Below, piece by piece: positions 5,133 to 13,099 of a stretch of 13,222 nt of DNA; position 1 is the stretch's first letter, and each line of letters opens with the position of its first letter. Made by a program: the position numbers and the translations under genes. Origin of the DNA: Caldifarciminota bacterium (lineage in GTDB: Bacteria > WOR-3 > Hydrothermia > WGAB01). The notes below the pieces were generated by a model that searched no databases, was not told the DNA's origin, and saw only the letters and a list, made by a program, of their open reading frames with translations. Location of the stretch: NCBI GenBank assembly GCA_015489295.1, contig WGAB01000272.1, positions 1-13,222 on the forward strand, written 5' to 3'.

Positions 5133-7968
5133 GGCGCAGGCTCTCCACCGCCCGGATGCACTTGGGGCAGAGGTCGGGGTACTCGGGGTGTTGTCCCACG
5201 GCCTCGTACCACATCCAGCACCGGGCGCACTTCTGGCCGGCCTTTTTGCGGACCCCCACGCGCAGGTTCTCGCCGGCTTCTACCACCGGGGTCTCGGCGG
5301 GCAGGTCGGCCACCCGCCGGACGCCGGACACCACGAAGAACTCGGGCAGGTCGGCGGCATAGCGGTCCAGCAGGGCCGCAAGATTGGGGTCCTGGGTTTC
5401 AAGGAGCAGTTCAGCCTCCAGGCGATCCTGGATGAGTTTTTGGTCCTTGCGGGCGGTTTCCAGGGCCCGGAGGGCCACCTCGCGCACCTCCAGCAGCCGC
5501 TGGAACTCCTGGGCCAGGGTTTCGTTGTGCCAGGAGGCCTCGGGGCGGGGCCAGTCGGCCAGGAACACGCTCTCGGGGTGGTTACCGGGCAGGAGTTGCC
5601 AGGCCTCCTCTGTGGTAAACGACAGCACCGGCGCAAAGGCCACCAGCAGCCCCCGCAGCAGTTCGTAGATCACGGTTTGGGCGCTGCGGCGCTCGGGGGC
5701 GTCCGGGGCCCAGGTGTACAGCCGGTCCTTGACCACATCCAGGTAAAAGGCCGAGAGGTCCACCACCACGAAGTTGAAGTAGCGATGGAACACCCGGTGA
5801 AACTCAAAGTTTTCGTAGAACCGCTCCAGGTCGGCCAAAAGCTGGCTGTACTGGTGGAGCAGGAACCGGTCCAGGGGTTTCATCCGGCTGTAGGGTACCC
5901 GGTGCCGGGCGGGGTCGAAGTCGTACAGGTTGCCCAGCATGAAGCGGTAGGTGTTGCGGATCTTGCGGTAGGAGTCCACCATCCGGGCCAGGATTTCGGG
6001 GCCCAGCCGGATGTCCTCGGTGTAATCCGAGGAGGTCACCCAGAGGCGGAGCACATCGGCGCCGTAGCGGTCAATGACCTCCTGGGGTGAGATGACATTG
6101 CCCAGCGACTTATGCATGGCCCGGCCCTGCTCGTCCAGGGTCCAGCCGTGGGTGATGACGGCGCGGTACGGGGGCTGGCCCCGTTCGGCCATGGCGAGCA
6201 TCAGGGAGGAGTTGAACCAGCCGCGGTGCTGGTCCGAGCCCTCCAGGTACACATCGGAGGGCCAGCGAAGGCCGTTTTCCTCGCGGAGCACGATCAGGTT
6301 GGTGGCACCGGAATCAAACCACACATCCAGGATGTCGTCCTCGCGGCGGAACCGGGTGCCGCCGCAGTGGGGGCAGCGGGTATCCGGGGGCAGCAGGTCC
6401 TGCACCGGGCGGCGGTACCAGGCGTCGGCGGTTTCCTGTTTGAAGATCCGGGCCACGTGCCGCATCACCCGGGGGTCCACCAGGGGTTCGCCGCAGTCTT
6501 CGCAGTAAAACACGGGAATGTTCACGCCCCAGGCCCGCTGGCGGGAGAGCACCCAATCGGGCCGCTCCTTGACGGAGTTGTAAATCCGGTTGATGGTCTC
6601 CGGCGGGTGCCAGCGCACCGACTCAATGGCCTTCAGGGCGCGGTGCCGCAGGTCCTGGTGGTCCACCGACAGGAACCACTGGGTGGTGGCCCGGAAGATG
6701 AGCGGGCTTTTGCAGCGCCAGCAGTGGGGATAGGTGTGGCGCAGGGTTTCGCGGTGCAGGAAGTGGCCGCGGCGCTTCAGGACCTCCACGGCCTTTTCCG
6801 AGCCCTCCTTGCCCACGAAGAGGCCCTGGAACTCGGGGCCGGCCTCGGCGGTGAACCGGCCGGCCTCGTCCACCGGTGAAAACACCTCCAGGTCGTATTT
6901 CCGGCCGATCTCAAAGTCCTCCTTGCCGTGGCCCGGTGCGATGTGCACCACGCCGGTACCCTCGGTGAGGGTGACGAAATCGGCCAGGATGGCGGGCGAG
7001 GTGCGGTCTTCAAAGATCGGGTGGGCAAAGGTGAGGCCCTCCAGCTGGCGGCCCGGGATGCGGCGGAGTTTCCGGTAGGAGGTCCACCCCACGATCTCGG
7101 CCACCACAGGCAGCAGGCGTTCGGCGAACAGCACCTTCCGGTGCTCGCCCCGGGCGGTTTCCACCTCGGCCACCACATAGTCGTAGTCCGGGTGAAAGGC
7201 GAAGGCGCGGTTGGCGATCAGGGTCCAGGGCGTGGTGGTCCACACCACGAGCCACACATCGGGGTCCAGCACGCCCTTGGTGTCGCGCACCGGCACCCAG
7301 AAAAAGAGGGAGGGCGATTCCTTTTCGTAGTACTCCACCTCGATCATGGCCAGGGCGGTGCGGCAGGAAGGGCACCAGTGGATGGGCATCCGGCCGCGGT
7401 ACACATAGCCCTGTTCCACGAGATCGGCGAAGATCTCAATCTCGCCGCCCTCAAACTCGGGCGACATGGTGAGGTAGGGCTTCTCCCAGTCGCCGAACAC
7501 CCCCAGGCGCACGAATTCCTTGCGCTGGATCTCCACCCAGTGTTGGGCAAAGGCGCGGCATTTCTCGCGGATTCGGATCCGCACCTGGGGGTCCCGGAGT
7601 TTCTCGTGGTCGTGGCGCACCTCGGCAAACTCCGGGTCCTGGTGCACCACGGCGCGTTCAATGGGCATGCCGTGGTTGTCCCAGCCGGGTACGAAGGGGG
7701 TATAGTGGCCCTGCAGGGCCTTGTACTTCACCAACAGGTCCTTGAGCACCTTGTTGACGGCATGGCCCAGGTGCAGGTGGCCGTTGGAATACGGCGGGCC
7801 GTCGTGGAGGATGAAGGTGGGATCCTGGCGGTGTTTGGCCAGCATCTTCTCGTAGATCTTCTGCTCCTGCCACCACTGCAGCAGGTTGGGTTCCCGTTTG
7901 GGAAGGTTGGCCCGCATGGGAAACTCGGTTTTCGGCAGGTTCAGGGTATCGCGCCATTTGCCCTTCAT
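5122..7968 (-). CDS. ileS: Isoleucyl-tRNA synthetase
   Basis: A full-length (948-residue) bacterial-type class I synthetase charging tRNA-Ile. The N-terminus DTLNLPKTEFPMRANLP is typical. The HIGH motif is HLGH (66-69); the editing domain (CP1) follows, with WTTTPWTL and GTGVVHIAPGHG. The second signature reads MHKSLGN (618-624), a variant of KMSKS in which K620 is the catalytic lysine. LEGSDQHRGWF precedes it. The anticodon-binding domain ends in a zinc-binding C914-X2-C917 ... C934-X2-C937, the classic C-terminal finger of bacterial IleRS. There is also a CPSC pair in the CP1 region and CEDC/CPHC pairs before the catalytic core. The ATG at 7968 has AGGAGG 9-10 bases upstream and overlaps the previous gene's stop (ATGA). 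No T-box leader is possible in this position. Confidence 0.98.
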   Translation of the reverse strand: MKGKWRDTLNLPKTEFPMRANLPKREPNLLQWWQEQKIYEKMLAKHRQDPTFILHDGPPYSNGHLHLGHAVNKVLKDLLVKYKALQGHYTPFVPGWDNHGMPIERAVVHQDPEFAEVRHDHEKLRDPQVRIRIREKCRAFAQHWVEIQRKEFVRLGVFGDWEKPYLTMSPEFEGGEIEIFADLVEQGYVYRGRMPIHWCPSCRTALAMIEVEYYEKESPSLFFWVPVRDTKGVLDPDVWLVVWTTTPWTLIANRAFAFHPDYDYVVAEVETARGEHRKVLFAERLLPVVAEIVGWTSYRKLRRIPGRQLEGLTFAHPIFEDRTSPAILADFVTLTEGTGVVHIAPGHGKEDFEIGRKYDLEVFSPVDEAGRFTAEAGPEFQGLFVGKEGSEKAVEVLKRRGHFLHRETLRHTYPHCWRCKSPLIFRATTQWFLSVDHQDLRHRALKAIESVRWHPPETINRIYNSVKERPDWVLSRQRAWGVNIPVFYCEDCGEPLVDPRVMRHVARIFKQETADAWYRRPVQDLLPPDTRCPHCGGTRFRREDDILDVWFDSGATNLIVLREENGLRWPSDVYLEGSDQHRGWFNSSLMLAMAERGQPPYRAVITHGWTLDEQGRAMHKSLGNVISPQEVIDRYGADVLRLWVTSSDYTEDIRLGPEILARMVDSYRKIRNTYRFMLGNLYDFDPARHRVPYSRMKPLDRFLLHQYSQLLADLERFYENFEFHRVFHRYFNFVVVDLSAFYLDVVKDRLYTWAPDAPERRSAQTVIYELLRGLLVAFAPVLSFTTEEAWQLLPGNHPESVFLADWPRPEASWHNETLAQEFQRLLEVREVALRALETARKDQKLIQDRLEAELLLETQDPNLAALLDRYAADLPEFFVVSGVRRVADLPAETPVVEAGENLRVGVRKKAGQKCARCWMWYEAVGQHPEYPDLCPKCIRAVESLRHED

Positions 7969-8510
7969 TTTGCCTGTCCTCCTGAGTACAAGAGAAACAC
8001 CAGGCCGCCCACGGCCAGGGTGGCCGCGAGGTCACGCCAGAGATTGGGAACTTCTTGAAGGGACGGGGAAAGCCCCTCCACCCGGGTATGGACCTCCTCC
8101 CGAAGGGGAAAGTGGTCCTGGTAGGTTCCCGAAACCGTCTGTTGCCAGAGGTACCCTCCGGAGGCCGGGTCGCGGAGGCCGAGCCAGAGCCGGACGGACA
8201 CGGTGCGCCGAACGGTATTGCCCCACCATCCGGTGCGGTACTTTTCCAGCCGGACCTGGAGGGGGCGGAATTCCAGCACCCGGGCCGAGGGGGCCACCAC
8301 ACGCCCGGCTTCCTCCTCAAAGAATCGGTACAGCAGGGGTTCCACCACCCAGCGGTAAGGCACACCGGTCCCCTGGGGACGAAGCTGCAGGGTTTCGGGA
8401 AAAGCCGTGGATACCTGTTCCAGGGCCTGCCGCAGGGCCCGGTTCACCGCCTCCCAGTCATCGGGGACCGGTGAAGCGATCAGCCAAAGGCAGAGCCACA
8501 GGAATTCCAC
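7965..8510 (-). CDS. Hypothetical exported protein with C-terminal transmembrane segment
   Basis: I do not recognise this 181-residue protein. The GTG at 8510 is the likely start: an in-frame stop lies 2 codons upstream (8514-8516) and the first residues (MEFLWLCLWLIASP) look like a short signal peptide or anchor. The SD is weak (AGGAAG about 13 bases upstream), so translation may depend on coupling to the porV-like gene 25 bp before. The middle has alternating aromatic/hydrophobic strands with many Arg and Trp (PYRWVVEPLLYRF; VRRTVSVRLWLGLRD-SGGYLWQQTVSG), suggesting a beta-rich periplasmic domain. Residues 161-175 (LAATLAVGGLVFLLY) form a hydrophobic helix just before a short polar tail, so the protein may be membrane-anchored at its C-terminus. 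Its layout is loosely like envelope-assembly factors of the CsgG/FlgO sort, but I cannot assign it. Its stop overlaps the ileS start by 4 bp. Confidence 0.8.
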   Translation of the reverse strand: MEFLWLCLWLIASPVPDDWEAVNRALRQALEQVSTAFPETLQLRPQGTGVPYRWVVEPLLYRFFEEEAGRVVAPSARVLEFRPLQVRLEKYRTGWWGNTVRRTVSVRLWLGLRDPASGGYLWQQTVSGTYQDHFPLREEVHTRVEGLSPSLQEVPNLWRDLAATLAVGGLVFLLYSGGQAK

Positions 8511-8535
8511 GGATCAATGCTCGCTTCCTGGGTTT

Positions 8536-9567
8536 TTACCGCCTCATGATATAGGTGAGGGAAAACCGCTGGTTGTGGGGATCGCCGGCCTGCTGGAACT
8601 CGTAAATGTCGGAGTCGTTGCCGTAGTCCAGCTGCAGGGGCCCTGCCCGGAACCCGAAGCCAAAGGTGTAACCCGTGCGGGCACCCTCCACATCGTAGAA
8701 GTAGCCGGCACGAACGGAAATCAGGTCCAGCAGAGTGTACTCGAGCCCCACGTGCTTGAAGGCTTCGCGGATCACGTACCGCATGCCCTTGTCCCGCAGA
8801 TCGCTGTTGAGGCCCACCAGCACCTTATTGACATCGGCGGCCAGGGTGAGCTTGTGGACATCCGTCCAGATGGGGCGGTACGCTACGCCGAGACGCAGGA
8901 GATACGGCAGGTCTTCACGCCGGCCGGATCCCGTGTACTTCAGGCCGGGGCCGAGGTTATCGACCACGGCCGCCAGGGTGAGTCCCGGAAGCGCTGTTTT
9001 GTAGTACACCCCGGCCCCCAGGGCAAAGGTCAGGGCGTTGCCACCCCCGGGTTCATCGAGCACCACCTTGAGCACCTCCGGAGGCGCCAGGAAGCTGCGG
9101 ATCAGCTTGCCCAGGAACCCGACCCCCAGCCGTGGGCTTGCCTGGAAGGCGTAGGCCAGGGTAAACGCGTAATCGGCCGGTCGCCAGGACCCCACGTAGT
9201 TGCCGCTTTCATCGTAGGCATCGACATTGCCCAAATTGAGGTAAATGATGTGCCCCCCAATCACGCCCTGTCGCAAGGGGTGCACGAAGCCCATGAATTC
9301 GTAGTACATGTCCTTGGCAAGGGCCGGGAGCCAGGGGGCGTGGACCAGGGAAACCTGGGTTTCCTTAAAAAAGGCCATCCCTCCAGGGTTGTAGTAGCTG
9401 GCGGTGGCATCGTCGGCCACGGCGGAGAAGGCTGCAGCCATGCCCACTGCACGCGCACCCGGGAAAATGGTCAGGAACACCCCTCCGGCTTCGGTGGCCG
9501 AGGCCAGCATCTGGGAACCGGGAAGCAGAAGAAGACTTCCCCACAGGACCAAGCGCTTTACGGACAT
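8536..9567 (-). CDS. PorV/PorQ family (UPF0164) outer-membrane beta-barrel protein
   Basis: A 343-residue outer-membrane protein. Residues 1-24 form a signal peptide (KR, hydrophobic core, ASA cleavage site before TEAGG). The mature N-terminus has the family hallmark FLTIFPGARAVGMAAAFSAVADDATASYYNPGG, split here as PGARAVGM (36-43) and ADDATASYYNPGG (51-63). Repeated amphipathic beta strands follow, with a last strand ending in an aromatic-rich FSLTYIMRR, typical for barrel insertion. Relatives include FadL-like barrels and Bacteroidota PorV/PorQ, which serve type IX secretion; no other Por/T9SS genes are present, so a role in that system is not shown. The ATG at 9567 has GGAGG 10 bases upstream. 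It is the first gene of the minus-strand operon and shares its upstream region with secD. Confidence 0.93.
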   Translation of the reverse strand: MSVKRLVLWGSLLLLPGSQMLASATEAGGVFLTIFPGARAVGMAAAFSAVADDATASYYNPGGMAFFKETQVSLVHAPWLPALAKDMYYEFMGFVHPLRQGVIGGHIIYLNLGNVDAYDESGNYVGSWRPADYAFTLAYAFQASPRLGVGFLGKLIRSFLAPPEVLKVVLDEPGGGNALTFALGAGVYYKTALPGLTLAAVVDNLGPGLKYTGSGRREDLPYLLRLGVAYRPIWTDVHKLTLAADVNKVLVGLNSDLRDKGMRYVIREAFKHVGLEYTLLDLISVRAGYFYDVEGARTGYTFGFGFRAGPLQLDYGNDSDIYEFQQAGDPHNQRFSLTYIMRR

Positions 9568-9604
9568 CCGAGACTCACCTCCGATGGTTGTTGCGTTGCC
9601 CCTT

Positions 9605-9633
9605 ATGGTACGTCATGGGCTTCTCCGATGCAA
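9605..9633 (-). promoter_or_regulatory. Candidate sigma-70-like promoter for the porV-like-to-ahcY operon
   Basis: Read on the minus strand, TTGCAT (9633-9628) is a -35 candidate and TACCAT (9610-9605) a -10 candidate, separated by exactly 17 bp. Matches to consensus are 3 of 6 and 4 of 6. The site lies 37 bp upstream of the porV-like ATG and back-to-back with the secD promoter. This is a weak call, made because the seven tightly packed genes downstream need a promoter in this 162 bp gap. Confidence 0.35.
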
Positions 9634-9641
9634 TGTGTGCC

Positions 9642-9670
9642 TTAGAAGGTTGCGGGCTGGGGCGTATAAT
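9642..9670 (+). promoter_or_regulatory. Sigma-70-like promoter upstream of secD
   Basis: A perfect -10 hexamer TATAAT (9665-9670) is preceded 17 bp upstream by TTAGAA (9642-9647; 3 of 6 matches to TTGACA). Transcription would start near 9677, giving a secD leader of about 50 bases that contains the ribosome site. In such GC-rich surroundings an exact TATAAT at the right place before a divergent operon is good evidence. The weak -35 and lack of experimental support limit confidence. Confidence 0.6.
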
Positions 9671-9692
9671 AGGCACCTTCAACGATCCTCGC

Positions 9693-9705
9693 GAACCGGA
9701 GGTTC
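9693..9705 (+). other. Small inverted repeat in the secD leader
   Basis: GAACC-GGA-GGTTC is a perfect 5-bp stem with a 3-base loop, lying between the predicted transcription start and the secD ribosome site. It includes a GGAGG that would be partly in the stem. It is too short to be a terminator and has no T-run; it may be chance or a minor leader structure. Confidence 0.25.
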
Positions 9706-9714
9706 AAGCCGAAC

Positions 9715-9732
9715 AAGGAGGCATGACTCTTG
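9715..9732 (+). promoter_or_regulatory. Ribosome binding site fixing the TTG start of secD
   Basis: AAGGAGG (9715-9721) lies 8 bases before the TTG at 9730. The nearer ATG at 9723 is out of frame with secD and only 1 base from the SD, so the TTG is the credible start. Confidence 0.8.
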
Positions 9733-11313
9733 AAGGGGCTGAAGTGGAAAATTGTGTTGATCCTCGGCCTGGTGTTGCTTGCCCTGTGGTCCCTTTACCC
9801 AACCTTCCGTTATTACACCCTGTCCCCGGAGGAGCGGGCACAACTCCCCCGGTCTGAATTGCTGAACCTCAAGAAAAAGAGCATCAACCTGGGGCTGGAC
9901 CTGCAGGGCGGAATGTACATCCTGCTGGAGGTGGACCGCTCCAAACTGAAACCGGAAGAGGTAGAGGGAGCCGTAGACCGTGCCATTGAAGTGATCCGGA
10001 ACCGGATTGACCAGTGGGGGGTGTTTGAACCCTCCATCCAGAAGGTGGGTGAGGGCCGCATCCTCGTGCAGTTGCCCGGGGTGCTGGACCGGGAACGGGC
10101 CCACTCCCTCATCGGCCGCACGGCTCAACTGGAGTTCCATCTGGTGGCCGACGATCGGATCGTGGCCGATGCCCTGGAGCGGATTGATGAGGCCCTCCGC
10201 AAGGGCTCCGTGGCCGATACCGGCCTGTTGAGCCCGGAGGACTCCCTGGCCCGAGTGCGGCCCTTCTCCTCGCTCCTGAACATTGATCCCCGCAGCGGGA
10301 GCATCGTGGTGGTGGAGGACAACTGGCACCGGGTGGATTCGCTGCTGGCCCTGCCCGAGGTGCAGAAGGCGATCCCCTCCGGCTACCGGTTCTACTGGGG
10401 CAAAACCTTTGAGTTCCAGGGCCGGAAGTACCGGCACCTGTTTTTACTTAAGGCCGAACCCGAACTCACGGGGGCCCATGTAAAGGACGCCAAGCATACC
10501 ATCGGCAGCGGCACCGACCCCAACATTGCGAACCGGCCCATTGTGCTGCTGTACTTTGACCGCCAGGGCGCCGCCCGGTTCGCCCGGATCACCGGCGAGA
10601 ATGTGGGCAAACGGCTGGCCATTGTGCTGGACAATGTGGTGCAATCGGCCCCGGTGATCCAGGAGCGGATTTCCGGCGGCAGCGCCCAGATCACCGGCAT
10701 CACCAGCATGGAGGAGGCCAAGGAACTGGCGGTGGTGCTGCGGGCTGGTGCGCTGCCGGCGCCGGTGCGGGTGCTGGAGGAACGGTCCGTGGGGCCACTC
10801 CTCGGAAGCGACAGCATCCGCCGGGGCATGCGGGCCCTTGTCATCGGGTTCCTGGCGGTGGTGTTCTTCATGGCGCTGTACTACCGCACGGCGGGCTGGA
10901 TCGCCGATCTGGCCCTGTTCCTCAACCTCCTGTTCATCCTGGCGCTCCTTGTGGGCTTTCACGCCACCCTCACCCTGCCCGGCATGGCCGGCCTGATCCT
11001 GACCGTGGGGATCGCCGTGGACGCCAATGTGCTGATCTTTGAACGCATCCGCGAAGAACTCAGGGCTGGAAAGTCTCTACGGGTGGCCGTGGATACCGGC
11101 TATAAGCGGGCCACCATCACCATCCTGGATGCCAACCTCACCACCCTGATCGCAGCGCTCGTGCTGCTGCGCTACGGTTCCGGCCCGATCCGGGGCTTTG
11201 CCGTGGTGCTGTCCCTGGGCATCGTGGTCAGCTTCTTCACGGCCATCTTCGTCACCCGCGTGATCTTTGATTACCTCATCGGCGTCAAACATGCAGAGCG
11301 GATCAAGATCTGA
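9730..11313 (+). CDS. secD: Protein translocase subunit SecD
   Basis: A 527-residue RND-family membrane protein that, with SecF, uses proton motive force to help proteins leave the SecYEG channel on the outer side of the inner membrane. TM1 is near residues 7-24. GLDLQGG (55-61) is the SecD signature after it. A large periplasmic P1 region follows, containing DNVVQSAPVI and SGGSAQITG. The motif SVGPLLGSDSIRRG (from residue 353) leads into the five C-terminal TM helices. LTVGIAVDANVLIFERIRE carries the conserved D431 linked to proton transport. It starts at a TTG with an excellent SD. It leads the plus-strand operon, 11 bp before secF. No yajC is adjacent, although yajC often precedes secD in other bacteria. 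Confidence 0.98.
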   Translation: MKGLKWKIVLILGLVLLALWSLYPTFRYYTLSPEERAQLPRSELLNLKKKSINLGLDLQGGMYILLEVDRSKLKPEEVEGAVDRAIEVIRNRIDQWGVFEPSIQKVGEGRILVQLPGVLDRERAHSLIGRTAQLEFHLVADDRIVADALERIDEALRKGSVADTGLLSPEDSLARVRPFSSLLNIDPRSGSIVVVEDNWHRVDSLLALPEVQKAIPSGYRFYWGKTFEFQGRKYRHLFLLKAEPELTGAHVKDAKHTIGSGTDPNIANRPIVLLYFDRQGAARFARITGENVGKRLAIVLDNVVQSAPVIQERISGGSAQITGITSMEEAKELAVVLRAGALPAPVRVLEERSVGPLLGSDSIRRGMRALVIGFLAVVFFMALYYRTAGWIADLALFLNLLFILALLVGFHATLTLPGMAGLILTVGIAVDANVLIFERIREELRAGKSLRVAVDTGYKRATITILDANLTTLIAALVLLRYGSGPIRGFAVVLSLGIVVSFFTAIFVTRVIFDYLIGVKHAERIKI

Positions 11314-11324
11314 GGAGAAAAGCC

Positions 11325-12224
11325 ATGGAATTCTTTAAGCAACCGAACATTGACTTCATGGGGAAGCGTCGCTGGGCCTTCGCCCTCTCCGGAGTGGTGA
11401 TTCTGCTGAGCCTCGTGGTGCTGTTCCTTCACGGTGGACCCCGATACGGCATTGACTTCACGGGCGGCAACCTGGTGCAGATCCATGTGGAGCCCCACCT
11501 GGACATCGCCAAGATCCGTGGTGTGGTGGCCAGCCTGGGGATCAGCGGGGCCGAGGTGCAGAACTTCGGCGAGGCCAACGAATACCTGATCAAGTACAAG
11601 GAGGATGTGGACCCCTCGGTGATCCAGAAGGCCCTGGAGGAGAAGTACCAGGTTCAGGTGCGGATCGACCGGACCGAAAAGGTGGGGCCGCGTATCGGCG
11701 AAGAGATCAAGCGTCAGGCCATCTGGGCCGTCAGCATCGGCCTCCTGCTGATGCTGATCTACATTACCATCCGCTTCAACTTTGAGTTCGGGGTGGGGGC
11801 GGTGCTGGCCCTGTTCCACGATGTGCTCATCACCCTGGGGATCTTCACCCTGCTGAACCGAGAGGTGACCTCGGCCATCGTGGCGGCCCTTTTGACCATC
11901 GTGGGGTACTCTATCAACGACTCCATAGTGGTGTCGGACCGGATCCGGGAAAACAGCAAGCGCATTACGCCGAAGACGCCCATAGAACGGCTGATCGAGA
12001 TCTTCAACCGGAGCATCAACGAAACCCTGTCGCGGACGGTGATCACCTCGCTGACCACGCTGCTGGTGCTGATCGCCCTGCTGGTGTTCGGCGGCCCGGT
12101 GATCTTTGACTTTGCCCTGGCCCTTACCATCGGCGTGGTGGTGGGAACCTATTCGTCCATCTTTGTGGTGGCCAGTTTGGTGGTGGAATGGGAGGGCCTG
12201 AAACGACGCAAACCCAAAGCCTGA
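11325..12224 (+). CDS. secF: Protein translocase subunit SecF
   Basis: A 299-residue partner of SecD, a normal length for separate SecF. It shows TM1 at about 17-35 and the signature YGIDFTGGN (41-49). A small periplasmic domain is followed by TMs from about 127, and VGYSINDSIVVSDRIRENSKR (from V193) is the conserved motif 4 with D199. The last TMs end in SSIFVVASLVVEWE. The ATG at 11325 follows GAGGAG (11312-11317) by 7 bases; the SD overlaps the secD stop, so the two are co-translated for 1:1 assembly. The nadK reading frame probably begins inside its last 37 bases. Confidence 0.98.
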   Translation: MEFFKQPNIDFMGKRRWAFALSGVVILLSLVVLFLHGGPRYGIDFTGGNLVQIHVEPHLDIAKIRGVVASLGISGAEVQNFGEANEYLIKYKEDVDPSVIQKALEEKYQVQVRIDRTEKVGPRIGEEIKRQAIWAVSIGLLLMLIYITIRFNFEFGVGAVLALFHDVLITLGIFTLLNREVTSAIVAALLTIVGYSINDSIVVSDRIRENSKRITPKTPIERLIEIFNRSINETLSRTVITSLTTLLVLIALLVFGGPVIFDFALALTIGVVVGTYSSIFVVASLVVEWEGLKRRKPKA

Positions 12225-13087
12225 GCCCCCCGCTGCAGCACATCGGGGTGGTGCTGAATGTGAAACGTCCGCAGGTGCGGGCGACCCTGGAGGAACTCCG
12301 GAAGCGGGCGCCCGCACCGCTTCTTTTGACCGCCACGGACCAGGAACTCGCGCAGCCCGGTGTGGACCGGGTGGTGCCCGACGAGGCGCTGGCCCAGGAG
12401 GCCGATGTGATCCTGGCCCTCGGCGGCGACGGCACCTTCCTGCGGGCGGCCCGCCTGGCCCAGGGGAAACCGGTCCTGGGCATCAACCTGGGGGGCCTGG
12501 GGTTCCTGACCGTTTACACGCCTCAGGAAATCCCCCGGATCGTGGAGGCGCTGCGGCAGGGCGACTACACCCTGGAACCCCGGATGACCCTGGAGGTGGA
12601 GCACCGGGGCCGGGTGTTCACCGCCCTGAACGACATGGTGATCACGGCCACCGGCGCGGCCCGACTGGTCCACATCCGGGTGTGGTACAACCAGGAGTTT
12701 TTGGGCGAATACAAGGCCGACGGCGTCATCATCTCCACCCCTACCGGCTCCACCGCTTACAATCTGGCAGCAGGCGGCCCCATCGTGTACCCGGAACTGG
12801 AGGTGATGCTGGTCACCCCGATCTGCGCCCACACCCTCTCCCTGCGGCCGGTGATCCTGCCAGCTGTGGGGCATCTGCGGGTTCGAGCCCGGGGCCGGGG
12901 CGTGGGCATCCTGCTCTCGGCCGACGGCCAGGAGCAAACCGAACTGGCCTCCGACGAGGAGGTCCAGGTGAAACGCGGGAGCGAGCCCGTAAAGATGGTG
13001 CGGCTGCCCGAGGCTCCCGGCTTCTACGATGTGCTCCGAAGAAAGCTCGGCTGGGCCGAGCCGGATACCCCAAAAAGCCCCATATAA
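12188..13087 (+). CDS. nadK: NAD kinase (ATP/polyphosphate-dependent), cytosolic
   Basis: Up to 299 residues; phosphorylates NAD to NADP, the only route to NADP. Seen are GGDGTFLRA (79-87), GINLGGLGFL (98-107), the ND pair at 148-149, DGVIISTPTGSTAYNLAAGGP (split here as STPTGSTAY, 183-191, and AAGGP), CAHTLSLRPVILP and SADGQ near 245-248; the tail FYDVLRRKLGWAE is family-typical. The start is uncertain: the ATG at 12188 overlaps secF by 37 bp and has only a GGTGG-like SD, and the first ~16 residues (rich in T, Q, S, P) are not family sequence. Alternative CTG/GTG starts at 12221-12248 have no better SD. Placement behind secDF is probably operon convenience, not shared function. Confidence 0.96.
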   Translation: MGGPETTQTQSLSPPLQHIGVVLNVKRPQVRATLEELRKRAPAPLLLTATDQELAQPGVDRVVPDEALAQEADVILALGGDGTFLRAARLAQGKPVLGINLGGLGFLTVYTPQEIPRIVEALRQGDYTLEPRMTLEVEHRGRVFTALNDMVITATGAARLVHIRVWYNQEFLGEYKADGVIISTPTGSTAYNLAAGGPIVYPELEVMLVTPICAHTLSLRPVILPAVGHLRVRARGRGVGILLSADGQEQTELASDEEVQVKRGSEPVKMVRLPEAPGFYDVLRRKLGWAEPDTPKSPI

Positions 13088-13088
13088 T

Positions 13089-13099
13089 AGGTGATCATG
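13089..13099 (+). promoter_or_regulatory. Extended ribosome binding site for the last gene
   Basis: AGGTGATC (13089-13096) is complementary to the 16S rRNA 3' end beyond the CCUCC core (its consensus partner is AAGGAGGTGATC). It directly abuts the ATG at 13097. Aligned this way, the SD core ends about 5 bases before the ATG, which favours 13097 over the in-frame ATG at 13106. Confidence 0.55.

Noticed and set aside
7969..8100. T-box leader for ileS
   Set aside because: The region is coding sequence of the preceding gene, whose stop overlaps the ileS start; no stem or T-box motif is visible.
9723..9725. ATG as the secD start
   Set aside because: It is out of frame with secD and 1 base from the SD; the in-frame TTG at 9730 has 8-base spacing and gives the normal N-terminal membrane segment.
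13083..13088. Perfect TATAAT overlapping the nadK stop, sharing TATAATAGG with the secD promoter, as a promoter for the TPR gene
   Set aside because: A transcript from it would start about at the ATG (13097) and lose the strong ribosome site, and there is no -35-like sequence 17 bp upstream. More likely chance, although a leaderless start cannot be excluded.
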